DNA from: JALZEG01 sp046263255
Lineage (GTDB): Bacteria > Actinomycetota > CADDZG01 > WHSQ01
Assembly (NCBI GenBank): GCA_046263255.1
Contig: JBHELD010000059.1
Coordinates: forward strand, 1-34,048
DNA length: 34,048 nucleotides
Direction: 5' to 3'
Notes under the pieces: model-generated
What the model was told of the DNA's origin: nothing
What the model saw: only the letters and a program-made list of their open reading frames with translations
Database searches by the model: none
Program-made: the position numbers and the translations under genes
Shown: piece by piece, positions 23,064 through 31,298 of the stretch
Numbering within the stretch: position 1 is the first letter of the stretch
Layout: every line of letters starts with the position of its first letter

Positions 23064-24443
23064 GTGGCCGTGCAAAAAGTCCGGCTGGTCCTCTTGGTGA
23101 CGTGCTGGGTGGGCGTGGTGGCGTTCGGCATCTACGTGGCGGAGCCCGCGTCGAGCCAGGACGACCGGCCGAACGTGCTCATCTTCGTCACCGACGACAT
23201 GCGCGAGCGCGATCAGCTCGTCGTGATGCCCAACACGCTCCGGATCTTCGGCGAGGAAGGCACCAGGTTCACCCACGCCTTCGCCACGACGCCGCAGTGC
23301 TGCCCCGCGCGGGCTTCGATGTTCACGGGGCGCTACGCCCACAACACGGGCGTGAGGCGGAACCAGGACGGCGAGAAGATGAACCAGATGGTCACGCTGC
23401 AGCGGTACCTGCAGCAGAGGGCGGGCTACAAGACCGCCCTCGTCGGCCGCTACCTGAACGCGTGGGACACGGCGCAGGACCCGCCCTTCTTCGACAAGTG
23501 GGCGCTGTTCCGGGCCGGCTACTGGAACAACGAGTTCAACCTGAACGGCGAGGTCGTGAACGTCGACCGGTACGCGACCGACTTCATAGGCGAGCAGAGC
23601 ATCGAGTTCCTCCAGGTGTTCGACGAGGAGGACGACCAGCAGCCCTGGCTGATGTACGTCACCGTCAGCGCGCCGCACTTCCCCTTCTACTCGTCGGACG
23701 AGTACGCCGACGCCGAGGTGCCGGAGCGGGCCGGCAACCCGGCGCTGGAAGAGGACAACCTCGGTGACAAGGCGGCCTTCGTCGCGCGCGTCGGGTTCAC
23801 CGCCGAGGAAGGTGACGCGGTCTACGCCAAGCAGCTGAGGACGCTGATGTCGGCCGACGACGTCCTCGGCGCGCTGTTCGACACGCTCGCGGAGCTCGGC
23901 GAGGAGCAGGACACGCTCGCGTTCTTCGTCTCCGACAACGGCATGCTCCTCGGCGAGCACGGGCTGTACGCGAAGCGGCTGCCGTACACGGAGTCGATCC
24001 ACGTCCCGTTCTTCATGCGATGGCCCGGGCGCGTGGACGCCGGCGCGACGGACGACAGGCTCGTCGCCAACATAGACATCGCGCCGACGGTGCTCGACGT
24101 CGCGGGCGTCTCGCCGGAGGTGAGCCTCGGGCAGGACGGCCGGTCGTTGTTCGGCCTCCGGGAGCGCACCCACGTCCTCACCGAGCAGTGGGGAAGCTGG
24201 TCGGCGAACCGCCCGACGTGGGCGTCGATCCGCACGCACGACTACCAGTACGTCGAGTACTACTTCAAGAACGGCGAGGACCTCAGGTTCCGCGAGTTCT
24301 ACGACCTGACGAAGGACCCGTGGCAGACGAACAACCTCCTCGGCGACACCGACGAGGGCAACGACCCCAGCCCCGTCCTGATCAGGTCGCTCGAGACCCA
24401 GCTCGAGCACGACCGCAGCTGCGGTGGGGTGAACTGCCCGTGA
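23064..24443 (+). CDS. Type I sulfatase, exported
   Basis: An arylsulfatase-type member of the alkaline phosphatase superfamily (459 aa). An N-terminal hydrophobic segment (VRLVLLVTCWVGVVAFGIYVAEPA) is a signal peptide or anchor. Metal site: TDD (43-45). The formylglycine site is C79 in CCPAR (C-x-P-x-R), followed by ASMFTGRYAHNTGV. A later metal site is SDNGMLLGEHGLYAK. It cleaves sulfate esters outside the membrane after its cysteine is converted by a formylglycine-generating enzyme, which is not in the window. The substrate is unknown, perhaps sulfated glycans. It starts with GTG 23064 behind AAGAGGGG and overlaps the next gene by 4 bases. Confidence 0.92.
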   Translation: MAVQKVRLVLLVTCWVGVVAFGIYVAEPASSQDDRPNVLIFVTDDMRERDQLVVMPNTLRIFGEEGTRFTHAFATTPQCCPARASMFTGRYAHNTGVRRNQDGEKMNQMVTLQRYLQQRAGYKTALVGRYLNAWDTAQDPPFFDKWALFRAGYWNNEFNLNGEVVNVDRYATDFIGEQSIEFLQVFDEEDDQQPWLMYVTVSAPHFPFYSSDEYADAEVPERAGNPALEEDNLGDKAAFVARVGFTAEEGDAVYAKQLRTLMSADDVLGALFDTLAELGEEQDTLAFFVSDNGMLLGEHGLYAKRLPYTESIHVPFFMRWPGRVDAGATDDRLVANIDIAPTVLDVAGVSPEVSLGQDGRSLFGLRERTHVLTEQWGSWSANRPTWASIRTHDYQYVEYYFKNGEDLRFREFYDLTKDPWQTNNLLGDTDEGNDPSPVLIRSLETQLEHDRSCGGVNCP

Positions 24444-26164
24444 GCATCCGCACGAGGGCCGTGGCGGTCTTGCTGACGGCGGCCGCGTGCTCGACCGCCT
24501 CGCAGGCGACCGGCGACTTCCCGTCGTCGACCGGGCCGCTCGCCCCGGTCGCGACCCCCCCGCCGGTGGCGCTGCGCGAGCGGCCGGCGTGGCTCGAGTC
24601 CGCGTGCGGGCTGCCGCTAGAGCACGTCCGCCGGATAAGGCGCGGGTACTACCGCGGGCGCTCGCCCGATCTCTTCCTCGTGCCCCGCGAGCCGCACTTC
24701 TTCGGCCGGTTCTTCAGCACGACGCATTCGGGACCGTGGGAGTACGTCCAGGAGGTGCCGCTGGTCTTCTACGGGCCCGGGTTCGTGGAGCCTCAGGGGA
24801 CGCTCGACCTCCGGCGCAGGGTGACGCTCGCCGACCTCGCGCCCACGGTCGCGCGGCTGCTGCGGATGGGATGGCCGAAGGAGCGTTCCGGCCGCGCGGT
24901 CAAGGAGGCGCTCCTGCCCGACGACGAGCGCCCCCGTGCGCCGCGGCTCGTCGTGCAGGTCGTATGGGACGGCGGCGGCTGGAACGTGCTCAACCGGTGG
25001 CCGAACGCGTGGCCGTACCTGCGCGCGTTGATGGAGGGCGGGACGTCGGTCGCGGACGTGGAGGTCGGCTCGTCGCCATCGGTGACCCCGGCGATCCACG
25101 CGTCCATGGGGACCGGGGAGTTCCCGCGCCGCCACGGCGTCGTCGACATCTTCATGCGGAACCGCGAGGGCGAGGTCAAGGGCGCCCTCACAGGACGACC
25201 CCCCACGGAGCTCGAGCTCACGACGGTCGCCGACGTGTTCGACCGGCGCAACGACAACCGGCCGAAGGTCGGCGCGATCACCTACCGGTACTTCCACCTC
25301 GGCATGATGGGCCACGGCGCGATGCTCCGCGGCGCCGACCGCGACTTCGCGACGATCGCCGCCAGAGAGCGCGGCAGCACGGTCACCGGGCCGGGACGCC
25401 TTATCACGAACCCCGACCTCTACAAGCTCCCGTACTACCTCGACGACGTCCCGGGTTGGGAGGAGGACCTGCGGTCGGTGGACGTGAAGGACGGCAAGCT
25501 GGACGCGCGCTGGATGAGGGAGGGCGATCTGACGGATCCGACGTCGGTCCGGCACAGCCCGGTATGGACGCTGTACCAGACCCGGCTGATAAAGGAGCTG
25601 ATTGCGCGGGAGAACTTCGGCGCGAACCGGGTCCCCGACCTCTTCTTCACGAACTACAAGCAGGTCGACGACGTGGGGCACGACTACAACATGGTCGAGC
25701 CGCAGATGCGCGAGATACTGGAGTACTCCGACGCGGCGCTCCAGGATCTGACGCGCTGGCTGGACCGGAAGGTCGGCTCGGGGAGGTGGGTGCTCGTCCT
25801 GACGGCCGACCACGGTCAGCAGCCGAGCGCGGAGGCGATCGACGCCTGGCCGATCGGGATCACGCCGCTGCAGAAGGACATCGCCCGCCGGTTCGACACG
25901 TCCTACGAGAGCCTGTTCGACGGAGAGCGGCCCGTGGGGGTCTGGGTGGACCGGGCCGTGCAGCGGGCGGCGGACGTCACGCTCGCCGAGATCGCGGACT
26001 ACGTGCTCGGCTACACGATCGGCGACAACATGGAGTCGACCGACGGCATGCCCGGGCAGTACCTCGAACGCCGGCGGGAGAAGCTGTTCGCGGCGGCGTT
26101 CCCGAGCAAGAAGATGGGCAAGGTGTGGGACTGCGCGACCGCGCGGAGCGCGCGGCCGGCCTAG
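24440..26164 (+). CDS. Alkaline-phosphatase-superfamily lipoprotein with apparent circular permutation
   Basis: A 574-aa protein with a lipoprotein signal (VAVLLTAAAC, Cys17). All metal ligands of the superfamily can be seen, but in an unusual order. The segment normally at the end of PafA-like phosphatases (SPDLFLVPREPHFFG, then TTHSGPWEY with H96, VPLVFYGPG, and a DLAPTVARLL helix) lies at residues 75-145, before the domain start VVWDGGGWN (D177). Then come the nucleophile region SVTPAIHASMGTG (T216), VDDVGH (D410, H414) and TADHGQ (D457, H458). No second TTHxxP segment is found at the C-terminus. It likely hydrolyses phosphate mono- or diesters outside the membrane. It starts at GTG 24440, overlapping the sulfatase stop; the frame is open from 24020 but that part shadows the sulfatase. 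Confidence 0.85.
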   Translation: MSIRTRAVAVLLTAAACSTASQATGDFPSSTGPLAPVATPPPVALRERPAWLESACGLPLEHVRRIRRGYYRGRSPDLFLVPREPHFFGRFFSTTHSGPWEYVQEVPLVFYGPGFVEPQGTLDLRRRVTLADLAPTVARLLRMGWPKERSGRAVKEALLPDDERPRAPRLVVQVVWDGGGWNVLNRWPNAWPYLRALMEGGTSVADVEVGSSPSVTPAIHASMGTGEFPRRHGVVDIFMRNREGEVKGALTGRPPTELELTTVADVFDRRNDNRPKVGAITYRYFHLGMMGHGAMLRGADRDFATIAARERGSTVTGPGRLITNPDLYKLPYYLDDVPGWEEDLRSVDVKDGKLDARWMREGDLTDPTSVRHSPVWTLYQTRLIKELIARENFGANRVPDLFFTNYKQVDDVGHDYNMVEPQMREILEYSDAALQDLTRWLDRKVGSGRWVLVLTADHGQQPSAEAIDAWPIGITPLQKDIARRFDTSYESLFDGERPVGVWVDRAVQRAADVTLAEIADYVLGYTIGDNMESTDGMPGQYLERRREKLFAAAFPSKKMGKVWDCATARSARPA

Positions 26165-27690
26165 CCGAGCGGCCCGGCCACCTCTTCGACCGAGTCCAGG
26201 AACCCGCCCGCGGAAGTGAGGTCGCGGACCGCCGCGATGTCGCCCGAGAGCGGCCGGTCCTCCTCCAGGAACGGCGAGACCTCCCGGACCGCGGCGCGTG
26301 CCGCCGCCGTCGCCGGAGCGGGCTTCAGCGGCGTCCTGAGGTCGAGGCCCTGCGCCGCGCCCAGCGCCTCGATCGCGAGCACGTGCTCGGTGTTGTCGAG
26401 CACCGACGTGGCCTTGCGCCCCGCCGTCGCGCCCATGCTCACGTGGTCTTCCTGTCCCGCGGACGACGGGATGGAATCCGCCGACGCGGGCCAGCACAGC
26501 GACCGGTTCTCCGACACGAGCGATGCCGCCGTGTACTGGACGATCATGAACCCGGACCGGCGCCCCGGCTCGTGCGTCAGGAACGCGGGGAGCCCGTTGT
26601 TGAGACCCGGGTCGACGAGCCGCGCGACGCGGCGCTCCGAGATCGTCGCGAAGCCCGTCAGGCACAGCGCGAGGTGGTCGAGCGCGAGCGCGAGCGCCTC
26701 ACCGTGGAAGTTGCCGCCGGACAGCAGCTTTCCTTCGGCGACCATCACCGTCGGGTTGTCGATCGCCGACGCGAGCTCGGCCTCCAGCACGCCGGCGACG
26801 TATTGGAGGCCGTCGCGGTAGGCGCCGTGCACCTGTGGCATGCACCGGAGGGAGTACGCGTCCTGCACCAGGTGGTCGGAGTCCCGGTGTGAGGCGACGA
26901 CCTCGCTTCCTGCGAGCATGCGCCGGAGGTTCGCAGCCGACGCCTGCGCGCCCGGGTGCCGGCGCAGCGCCACGAGGTCCTCGCGGAACGCGCTGTCGGT
27001 CCCCAGACACGCCTCGAGCGTCATCGCTCCGGTGACGTCGGCGACGCGCGCCGCCCGGCGCGCCCGGTCGAGGAGGAGGATGCCGAGGGCGAGCATCATC
27101 TCGGTCCCGTTCACGAGCGCAAGACCCTCCTTGTACGAGAGCACGAGCGGCTCGACCCCGGCGCGCGCGAGGGCCTCCGCCCCGGGGAGGACGCGGCCGT
27201 CGACCTCGGCGGCGCCTTCGCCTATCAGCGGCAGCGCGAGGTGCGCGAGCGGCGCCAGGTCGCCCGACGCGCCCAGCGATCCCTGCGACGGGACGACCGG
27301 ATGGACCTCCGCGTTCAGCAGCGCGACCAGCCGTTCCACGAGCTCGAACCGCACCCCGGAGACGCCGAACGCGAACGTGCGCGCCCGCAGCAACAGCATC
27401 GCCCGGACGACCTCCGCCGGCAGCGGCGGGCCCACCGCCGTCGCGTGCGAGCGGACGGTGTCCCGCTGCAGCGCGAGCGCGAGCCCGGTGTCGATCCTCA
27501 CGTTGGCGAGGTCGCCGATCCCGGTGGAGATCCCGTAGACGGTCTCGCCCGCGGCGACCGCGTCCTCGACCACCGCGCGCGCCGGTGCCATCGTAAAGGC
27601 GACGTCGGGGTGGACGGCCACCGGCTCGCGGTGCCGCGCCACCGCGACCACGTCCGCGAACGAGAGCGGCTTGCCGACGTATACGGTCAC
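26161..27690 (-). CDS. hutH: Histidine ammonia-lyase
   Basis: The first enzyme of histidine degradation (509 aa), removing ammonia from histidine to give urocanate. The MIO cofactor forms from Ala-Ser-Gly at 141-143 in GSLGASGDLAPLAHLAL. The catalytic Tyr is in ETVYGISTGIG (Y52), and the histidine-specific SH pair is at 82-83 (VRSHATAVG). The C-terminal part contains SADSIPSSAGQEDHVSMG, diagnostic for HAL rather than plant-type PAL. It starts at GTG 27690, 6 bases after a -10 box, so appears leaderless. Its stop shares CTAG with the phosphatase-like gene. It is divergent from the HutF-like gene. Confidence 0.95.
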   Translation of the reverse strand: MTVYVGKPLSFADVVAVARHREPVAVHPDVAFTMAPARAVVEDAVAAGETVYGISTGIGDLANVRIDTGLALALQRDTVRSHATAVGPPLPAEVVRAMLLLRARTFAFGVSGVRFELVERLVALLNAEVHPVVPSQGSLGASGDLAPLAHLALPLIGEGAAEVDGRVLPGAEALARAGVEPLVLSYKEGLALVNGTEMMLALGILLLDRARRAARVADVTGAMTLEACLGTDSAFREDLVALRRHPGAQASAANLRRMLAGSEVVASHRDSDHLVQDAYSLRCMPQVHGAYRDGLQYVAGVLEAELASAIDNPTVMVAEGKLLSGGNFHGEALALALDHLALCLTGFATISERRVARLVDPGLNNGLPAFLTHEPGRRSGFMIVQYTAASLVSENRSLCWPASADSIPSSAGQEDHVSMGATAGRKATSVLDNTEHVLAIEALGAAQGLDLRTPLKPAPATAAARAAVREVSPFLEEDRPLSGDIAAVRDLTSAGGFLDSVEEVAGPLG

Positions 27691-27696
27691 GACGGG

Positions 27697-27702
27697 AGCC
27701 TA
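27697..27702 (-). promoter_or_regulatory. -10 box, apparent leaderless promoter of hutH
   Basis: On the minus strand TAGGCT is followed by 6 bases (CCCGTC) and GTG 27690, with no Shine-Dalgarno. It lies in the 50-base gap shared with the divergent HutF-like gene, which by contrast has a clear AGGGAGG site. Confidence 0.5.
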
Positions 27703-27740
27703 AAGGGCTTTTCCCCGGCGGCCGGCTCGAAGGGAGGCTC

Positions 27741-29051
27741 GTGGACGCGATAAGGGGAGCGCTCGTGCTGACTGACACGGGACTCGCCGAGGACGCGGCG
27801 ATCCTGGTCGAGGATGGCGCGATCGCAGGCGTGGTCGCGGCCGCCGGCGTTCCCGCGGGCGCCGCCGTCGTCGACTGGGGGGACGTCGCGATCGTCCCCG
27901 GGACCGTCAACGCGCACGGGCACGCGTTCCAGAGCCTCCTGAAGGGATTCGCCGACGACCGCACGTTCGAGTCGTGGCGCGACGACGTCCTATACCCGTT
28001 CTCGGAGGACCTGGGCGCTTCGGACCTCTACACCGGCGCGCTCTTCGCCTTCACCGAGGCACTCCGCGCCGGCGTCACCACGACCGTCGACTTCTTCTAC
28101 CTGCACGACGAAGGCAACGCCAACGCCGGCGAGGTGCTGCGGGCGGCGCGGGACGCCGGGATCCGGCTGGTCTTCGCGCGCGCGTTCTACGACCCCGCCG
28201 CCCCGACGAAGGCGCCGGCGCGCTACAGGGAGACCTCTGCCGACGCCGCGCAGAGGTGCCGGGCGCTGGCGGCCGCGCACGCCGGCGACGCGCTGGTCTC
28301 GGTGCAGCCCGCTCCGCACTCGCTGCACGCGGCGGCGCCCGAGACGGTCGCGGCGGCGCTCGCGGTCGCGGCCGAGCTGGACGTCCCCTGCCACCTCCAC
28401 CTCGCTGAGGCGCGCTACGAGAGATATCAGGTCGCCGAGCGGTACGGCGCCACGCCCGTCCGGCTCCTCGCGCGCGAGGGCCTGCTGGGCCCGCGGCTCG
28501 TGGCCATCCACACGGTCTGGGTCGACGAGGAGGAGCTGGACCTCCTCGCGGTCTCGGGGGCCGCGGTCGTGCACTGCCCGGGAGCGAACGCGTTCCTCGG
28601 CGACGGGATCGCGCTGCTTCCGGAGATGCTGCAGCGCGGCATACGCGTCGCGCTCGGCCCCGACGGCGGCTGCGCCAACAACCGCCAGAGCGTATTCGAC
28701 GAGATGCGGCAGGGGTCTCTGCTGGCGAAGGCGCGGCTGGCGGACGGTTCGGCCGTCTCGGCCGAGACCGCGTTCGCCCTCGGCACGAAAGGGGGGGCGG
28801 ACGCGCTGGGGCTGCCGGTGGGGGAGATCGCCCCGGGCCGGCGGGCCGACCTCGTCGCGCTCGACCTCGCCGACCCGTCGCTGTGGCCCCTCGCCACGCT
28901 GCGCAAGCAGATCGTCAACTCGATCCAGCAGACCGCGATCGACAAGGTGATGGTCGAGGGCCGCGTCGTCGTCGACGGCGGCCGTCCCCTGCACGTCGAC
29001 GAGACGGACCTGCGCAGACGTGTCGCGGAGATCTCCGCGCGCTGGACCTAG
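27741..29051 (+). CDS. Amidohydrolase/deaminase, candidate formimidoylglutamate deiminase (HutF-like)
   Basis: A TIM-barrel amidohydrolase of the COG0402 deaminase type (436 aa). Metal motif NAHGHAFQ (H59, H61) includes the HAFQ that is typical of HutF; next are PAPHSLHA, HLHLAE (His and Glu), AIHTVW (His), and an Asp in LGPDGG. The second half (VVHCPGANAFLGDGIALL, NNRQSVFDEMRQGSLLAK) is closer to TrzA/S-adenosylhomocysteine deaminases, so it is not a plain HutF orthologue. Position between hutH and hutU suggests it acts on N-formimidoylglutamate, for which no other enzyme is visible here. AGGGAGG precedes GTG 27741. The end shares CTAG with hutU. Confidence 0.75.
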   Translation: MDAIRGALVLTDTGLAEDAAILVEDGAIAGVVAAAGVPAGAAVVDWGDVAIVPGTVNAHGHAFQSLLKGFADDRTFESWRDDVLYPFSEDLGASDLYTGALFAFTEALRAGVTTTVDFFYLHDEGNANAGEVLRAARDAGIRLVFARAFYDPAAPTKAPARYRETSADAAQRCRALAAAHAGDALVSVQPAPHSLHAAAPETVAAALAVAAELDVPCHLHLAEARYERYQVAERYGATPVRLLAREGLLGPRLVAIHTVWVDEEELDLLAVSGAAVVHCPGANAFLGDGIALLPEMLQRGIRVALGPDGGCANNRQSVFDEMRQGSLLAKARLADGSAVSAETAFALGTKGGADALGLPVGEIAPGRRADLVALDLADPSLWPLATLRKQIVNSIQQTAIDKVMVEGRVVVDGGRPLHVDETDLRRRVAEISARWT

Positions 29052-30730
29052 TCGCGCGCCACCGCCTCCATCGGCACGCGCACCCCTCTCTCGCCCGCGA
29101 CCTCTATGGCGCGCGCGTAGCCCGCGTCGACGTGCCGCACGACGCCCGTGCCGGGGTCGGTGTCGAGCACGCGCTCGAGCCGGGCCGCCGCGTCGCCGCT
29201 CCCGTCGGCGACGACGACCATCCCCGCGTGAATCGAGTAGCCGATGCCGACGCCGCCGCCGTGATGCACCGAGACCCAGTGAGCGCCCGCAGCCGTGTTC
29301 AGGAGCGCGTTGAGGATCGGCCAGTCGGCGATCGCGTCGGAGCCGTCGAGCATCCCCTCGGTCTCCCGGTAGGGCGACGCGACGGAGCCGGCGTCGAGAT
29401 GGTCGCGCCCGATGACGATCGGAGCCGCCACGCCCCCCGACGCCACGAGCTCGTTGAACGCGAGCCCCGCCCTGGCTCGCTCGCCGTAGCCGAGCCAGCA
29501 GATGCGCGCCGGGAGGCCCTGGAACGCGACCCGTTGCGCCGCCATCCGGATCCACCGGTGCAGCCGCTCGTCCTCGGGGAACAGCTCGAGGATCGCCCGG
29601 TCGGTGGCGGCCACGTCCGCGGGGTCGCCGGAGAGCGCGGCCCAGCGGAAGGGACCCTTGCCCTCGCAGAACAGGGGACGGACGTACGCCTCGACGAAGC
29701 CGGGGATGTCGAAGGCCTGCTCCACGCCTGCCGTCCGCGCCTGGTTGCGGATGTTGTTGCCGTACTCGACGCAGACGGCTCCGGCGCGCTGGAAGCCGAG
29801 CCATGCCTCCACGTGCGCGGCGACCGACTCCAACGACCGCTTGACGTAGGTGTCGGCGTCGCTCCGGCGCAGCTCCGCCGCCTCGTCCACCGAGAGACCG
29901 GCCGGCACGTACCCGTCGAGGAGGTCGTGGGCGGACGTCTGGTCGGTCACGACGTCGGGGGCGAAGCCGTCTCGAAGCAGCCGGGGGAGCACCTCGGCGG
30001 CGTTGCCCAGCAGCGCGATCGATTCGGCGCGCCCGGCCCCACGCGCCGCCTCGGCCCACCTCCGCGCCTCGTCGACGTCTGCCGTCGACCGATCGACGTA
30101 GCGGGTCCGCAGCCGCCTGTCGATGCGGGAGGGATCGACCTCCACGCACAGCGCGACGCCCTCGTTCATCGTCACGGCGAGCGGCTGGGCGCCGCCCATC
30201 CCGCCCAACCCGGCCGTCAGGACTATCCGGCCCTCGAGGCTGCCGCCGAACGAGCGGGCGGCGAGCTCCGCGAGCGTCTCGTACGTGCCCTGCAGGATCC
30301 CCTGCGTGCCGATGTAGATCCACGAGCCGGCCGTCATCTGCCCGTACATCGTCAGACCCATCGCCTCCAGCCGGTGGAACTCGTCCCACGTCGCCCACGC
30401 CGGGACGAGCATCGAGTTCGAGATCAGGACCCGCGGAGCGCGCTCGTGCGTGCGGAACACCGCGACGGGCTTCCCCGACTGGACCAGCAGGGTCTCGTCG
30501 TCGCGCAGGCGGCGCAGCTCCCGGACGATCGCGTGGAACGCCTCGACGCTGCGGGCGGCGCGGCCGGAGCCGCCGTACACCACGAGGTCCTGGGGGCGCT
30601 CGGCCACCTCGGGGTCGAGGTTGTTCACGAGCATCCGCAGCGCCGCCTCCTGCGGCCACCCGCGGCAGCTGATCTCCGGTCCCCGCGGCGCGCGGCTTCC
30701 GGGGGCGATCGGTTCCGCGTTCCCGTCCAT
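29048..30730 (-). CDS. hutU: Urocanate hydratase
   Basis: The second enzyme of histidine degradation (560 aa), adding water to urocanate to make imidazolonepropionate with tightly bound NAD+. The strongly conserved segments are present: LVVYGGSGRAARS, MYGQMTAGSWIYIGTQGI, the NAD site LTAGLGGMGGAQPLA, and YGNNIRNQ, WVSVHHGGGVGIGYSIHAGMV. The frame is open farther upstream (to 30874), but ATG 30730 begins right before the conserved start (RGPEISCRGWPQEAALRMLVNN lies soon after) and is 7 bases after a TATAAG box, so the 48-residue extension is not likely to be real. The end overlaps the HutF-like gene by 4 bases in a shared CTAG. Confidence 0.95.
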   Translation of the reverse strand: MDGNAEPIAPGSRAPRGPEISCRGWPQEAALRMLVNNLDPEVAERPQDLVVYGGSGRAARSVEAFHAIVRELRRLRDDETLLVQSGKPVAVFRTHERAPRVLISNSMLVPAWATWDEFHRLEAMGLTMYGQMTAGSWIYIGTQGILQGTYETLAELAARSFGGSLEGRIVLTAGLGGMGGAQPLAVTMNEGVALCVEVDPSRIDRRLRTRYVDRSTADVDEARRWAEAARGAGRAESIALLGNAAEVLPRLLRDGFAPDVVTDQTSAHDLLDGYVPAGLSVDEAAELRRSDADTYVKRSLESVAAHVEAWLGFQRAGAVCVEYGNNIRNQARTAGVEQAFDIPGFVEAYVRPLFCEGKGPFRWAALSGDPADVAATDRAILELFPEDERLHRWIRMAAQRVAFQGLPARICWLGYGERARAGLAFNELVASGGVAAPIVIGRDHLDAGSVASPYRETEGMLDGSDAIADWPILNALLNTAAGAHWVSVHHGGGVGIGYSIHAGMVVVADGSGDAAARLERVLDTDPGTGVVRHVDAGYARAIEVAGERGVRVPMEAVARD

Positions 30731-30737
30731 GCCGTTC

Positions 30738-30743
30738 CTTATA
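30738..30743 (-). promoter_or_regulatory. -10 box of hutU, overlapping the divergent YbjN-gene -10
   Basis: TATAAG on the minus strand, then 7 bases and ATG 30730. Its bases 30740-30743 are also part of the plus-strand TATACT, so the two divergent promoters share one melting site. No Shine-Dalgarno before the ATG. Confidence 0.55.
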
Positions 30744-30745
30744 CT
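30740..30745 (+). promoter_or_regulatory. -10 box of the YbjN-domain gene, overlapping the hutU -10
   Basis: TATACT, then 7 bases and GTG 30753, with no ribosome site. Polymerase can hardly occupy both this promoter and the divergent hutU promoter at once, so the two transcripts may compete. Confidence 0.55.
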
Positions 30746-30752
30746 GCGCCCC

Positions 30753-31298
30753 GTGCCGGACGACCCCGCGGGCACTCCCGCCGACGCCACCAATCCCGCC
30801 GCGACGCTGCCGAAGCCCCGTCCCGCGGGCGAGCCGTCCGACGTCGTCGCCCTCCGCGAGCTGATCGAGGGCAAGCTCGCGGAGATCGCCGGGACCTACC
30901 TCGTCGACCAGCACGGCAACTACGTCCTCGGTCTCCAGAGCGCCCGCTCGTTCATCGTGCCGACCTGGCTCGAGAACGGGATGACCGTCGTGCGGGTGTT
31001 CGCGATAACGAACATCGACGTGCCGGTGACCGCCGACCTCACGCGCTGGCTGCTCGCCAAGAACCTCGAGTTCGTCTTCGGCGCCTTCGCCCTCGACGTC
31101 GAGCACGGCGCGATCTGGTTCAACCACAACCTGCTCGGTGGTTTCGTCGCGCCCGAGGAGCTCGAGGCGACCATCGCCGCGGTGATCGAGACGGCGAACC
31201 GGTTCGACGACGAGATCAAGAGCCGCTTCGGCGGCCGGCTGTACGTCGAGGGGGCCGAGGACGCGATACCGCCCCCACCGACGCCGGGGTACCTGTGA
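30753..31298 (+). CDS. YbjN-domain (type III secretion chaperone-like fold) protein
   Basis: A 181-aa actinobacterial YbjN-type protein. After a Pro-rich start, the conserved domain runs from VVALRELIEGKLAEIAGTYLVDQHGNYVL through VVRVFAITNIDVPVT, WLLAKNLEFVFGAFALDVEHGAIWFNHNLLGG, to the helix ANRFDDEIKSRFGGRLY. The fold resembles secretion chaperones, and members are thought to act as cytoplasmic binding or regulatory proteins; no enzyme motif is present. The frame is open from 30450, but GTG 30753 lies 7 bases behind a -10 box and upstream sequence belongs to hutU. The stop overlaps the thyX start by 4 bases. Confidence 0.88.
   Translation: MPDDPAGTPADATNPAATLPKPRPAGEPSDVVALRELIEGKLAEIAGTYLVDQHGNYVLGLQSARSFIVPTWLENGMTVVRVFAITNIDVPVTADLTRWLLAKNLEFVFGAFALDVEHGAIWFNHNLLGGFVAPEELEATIAAVIETANRFDDEIKSRFGGRLYVEGAEDAIPPPPTPGYL

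Noticed and set aside
27990..31127. 1045-codon open frame on the minus strand
   Set aside because: Arg/Gly/Asp-biased translation with no domain, running across the hutU and HutF-like genes in another frame; a by-product of high GC.
28883..31290. Long plus-strand frame upstream of thyX
   Set aside because: The region is the shadow of hutU; only the last part from GTG 31295 is ThyX.
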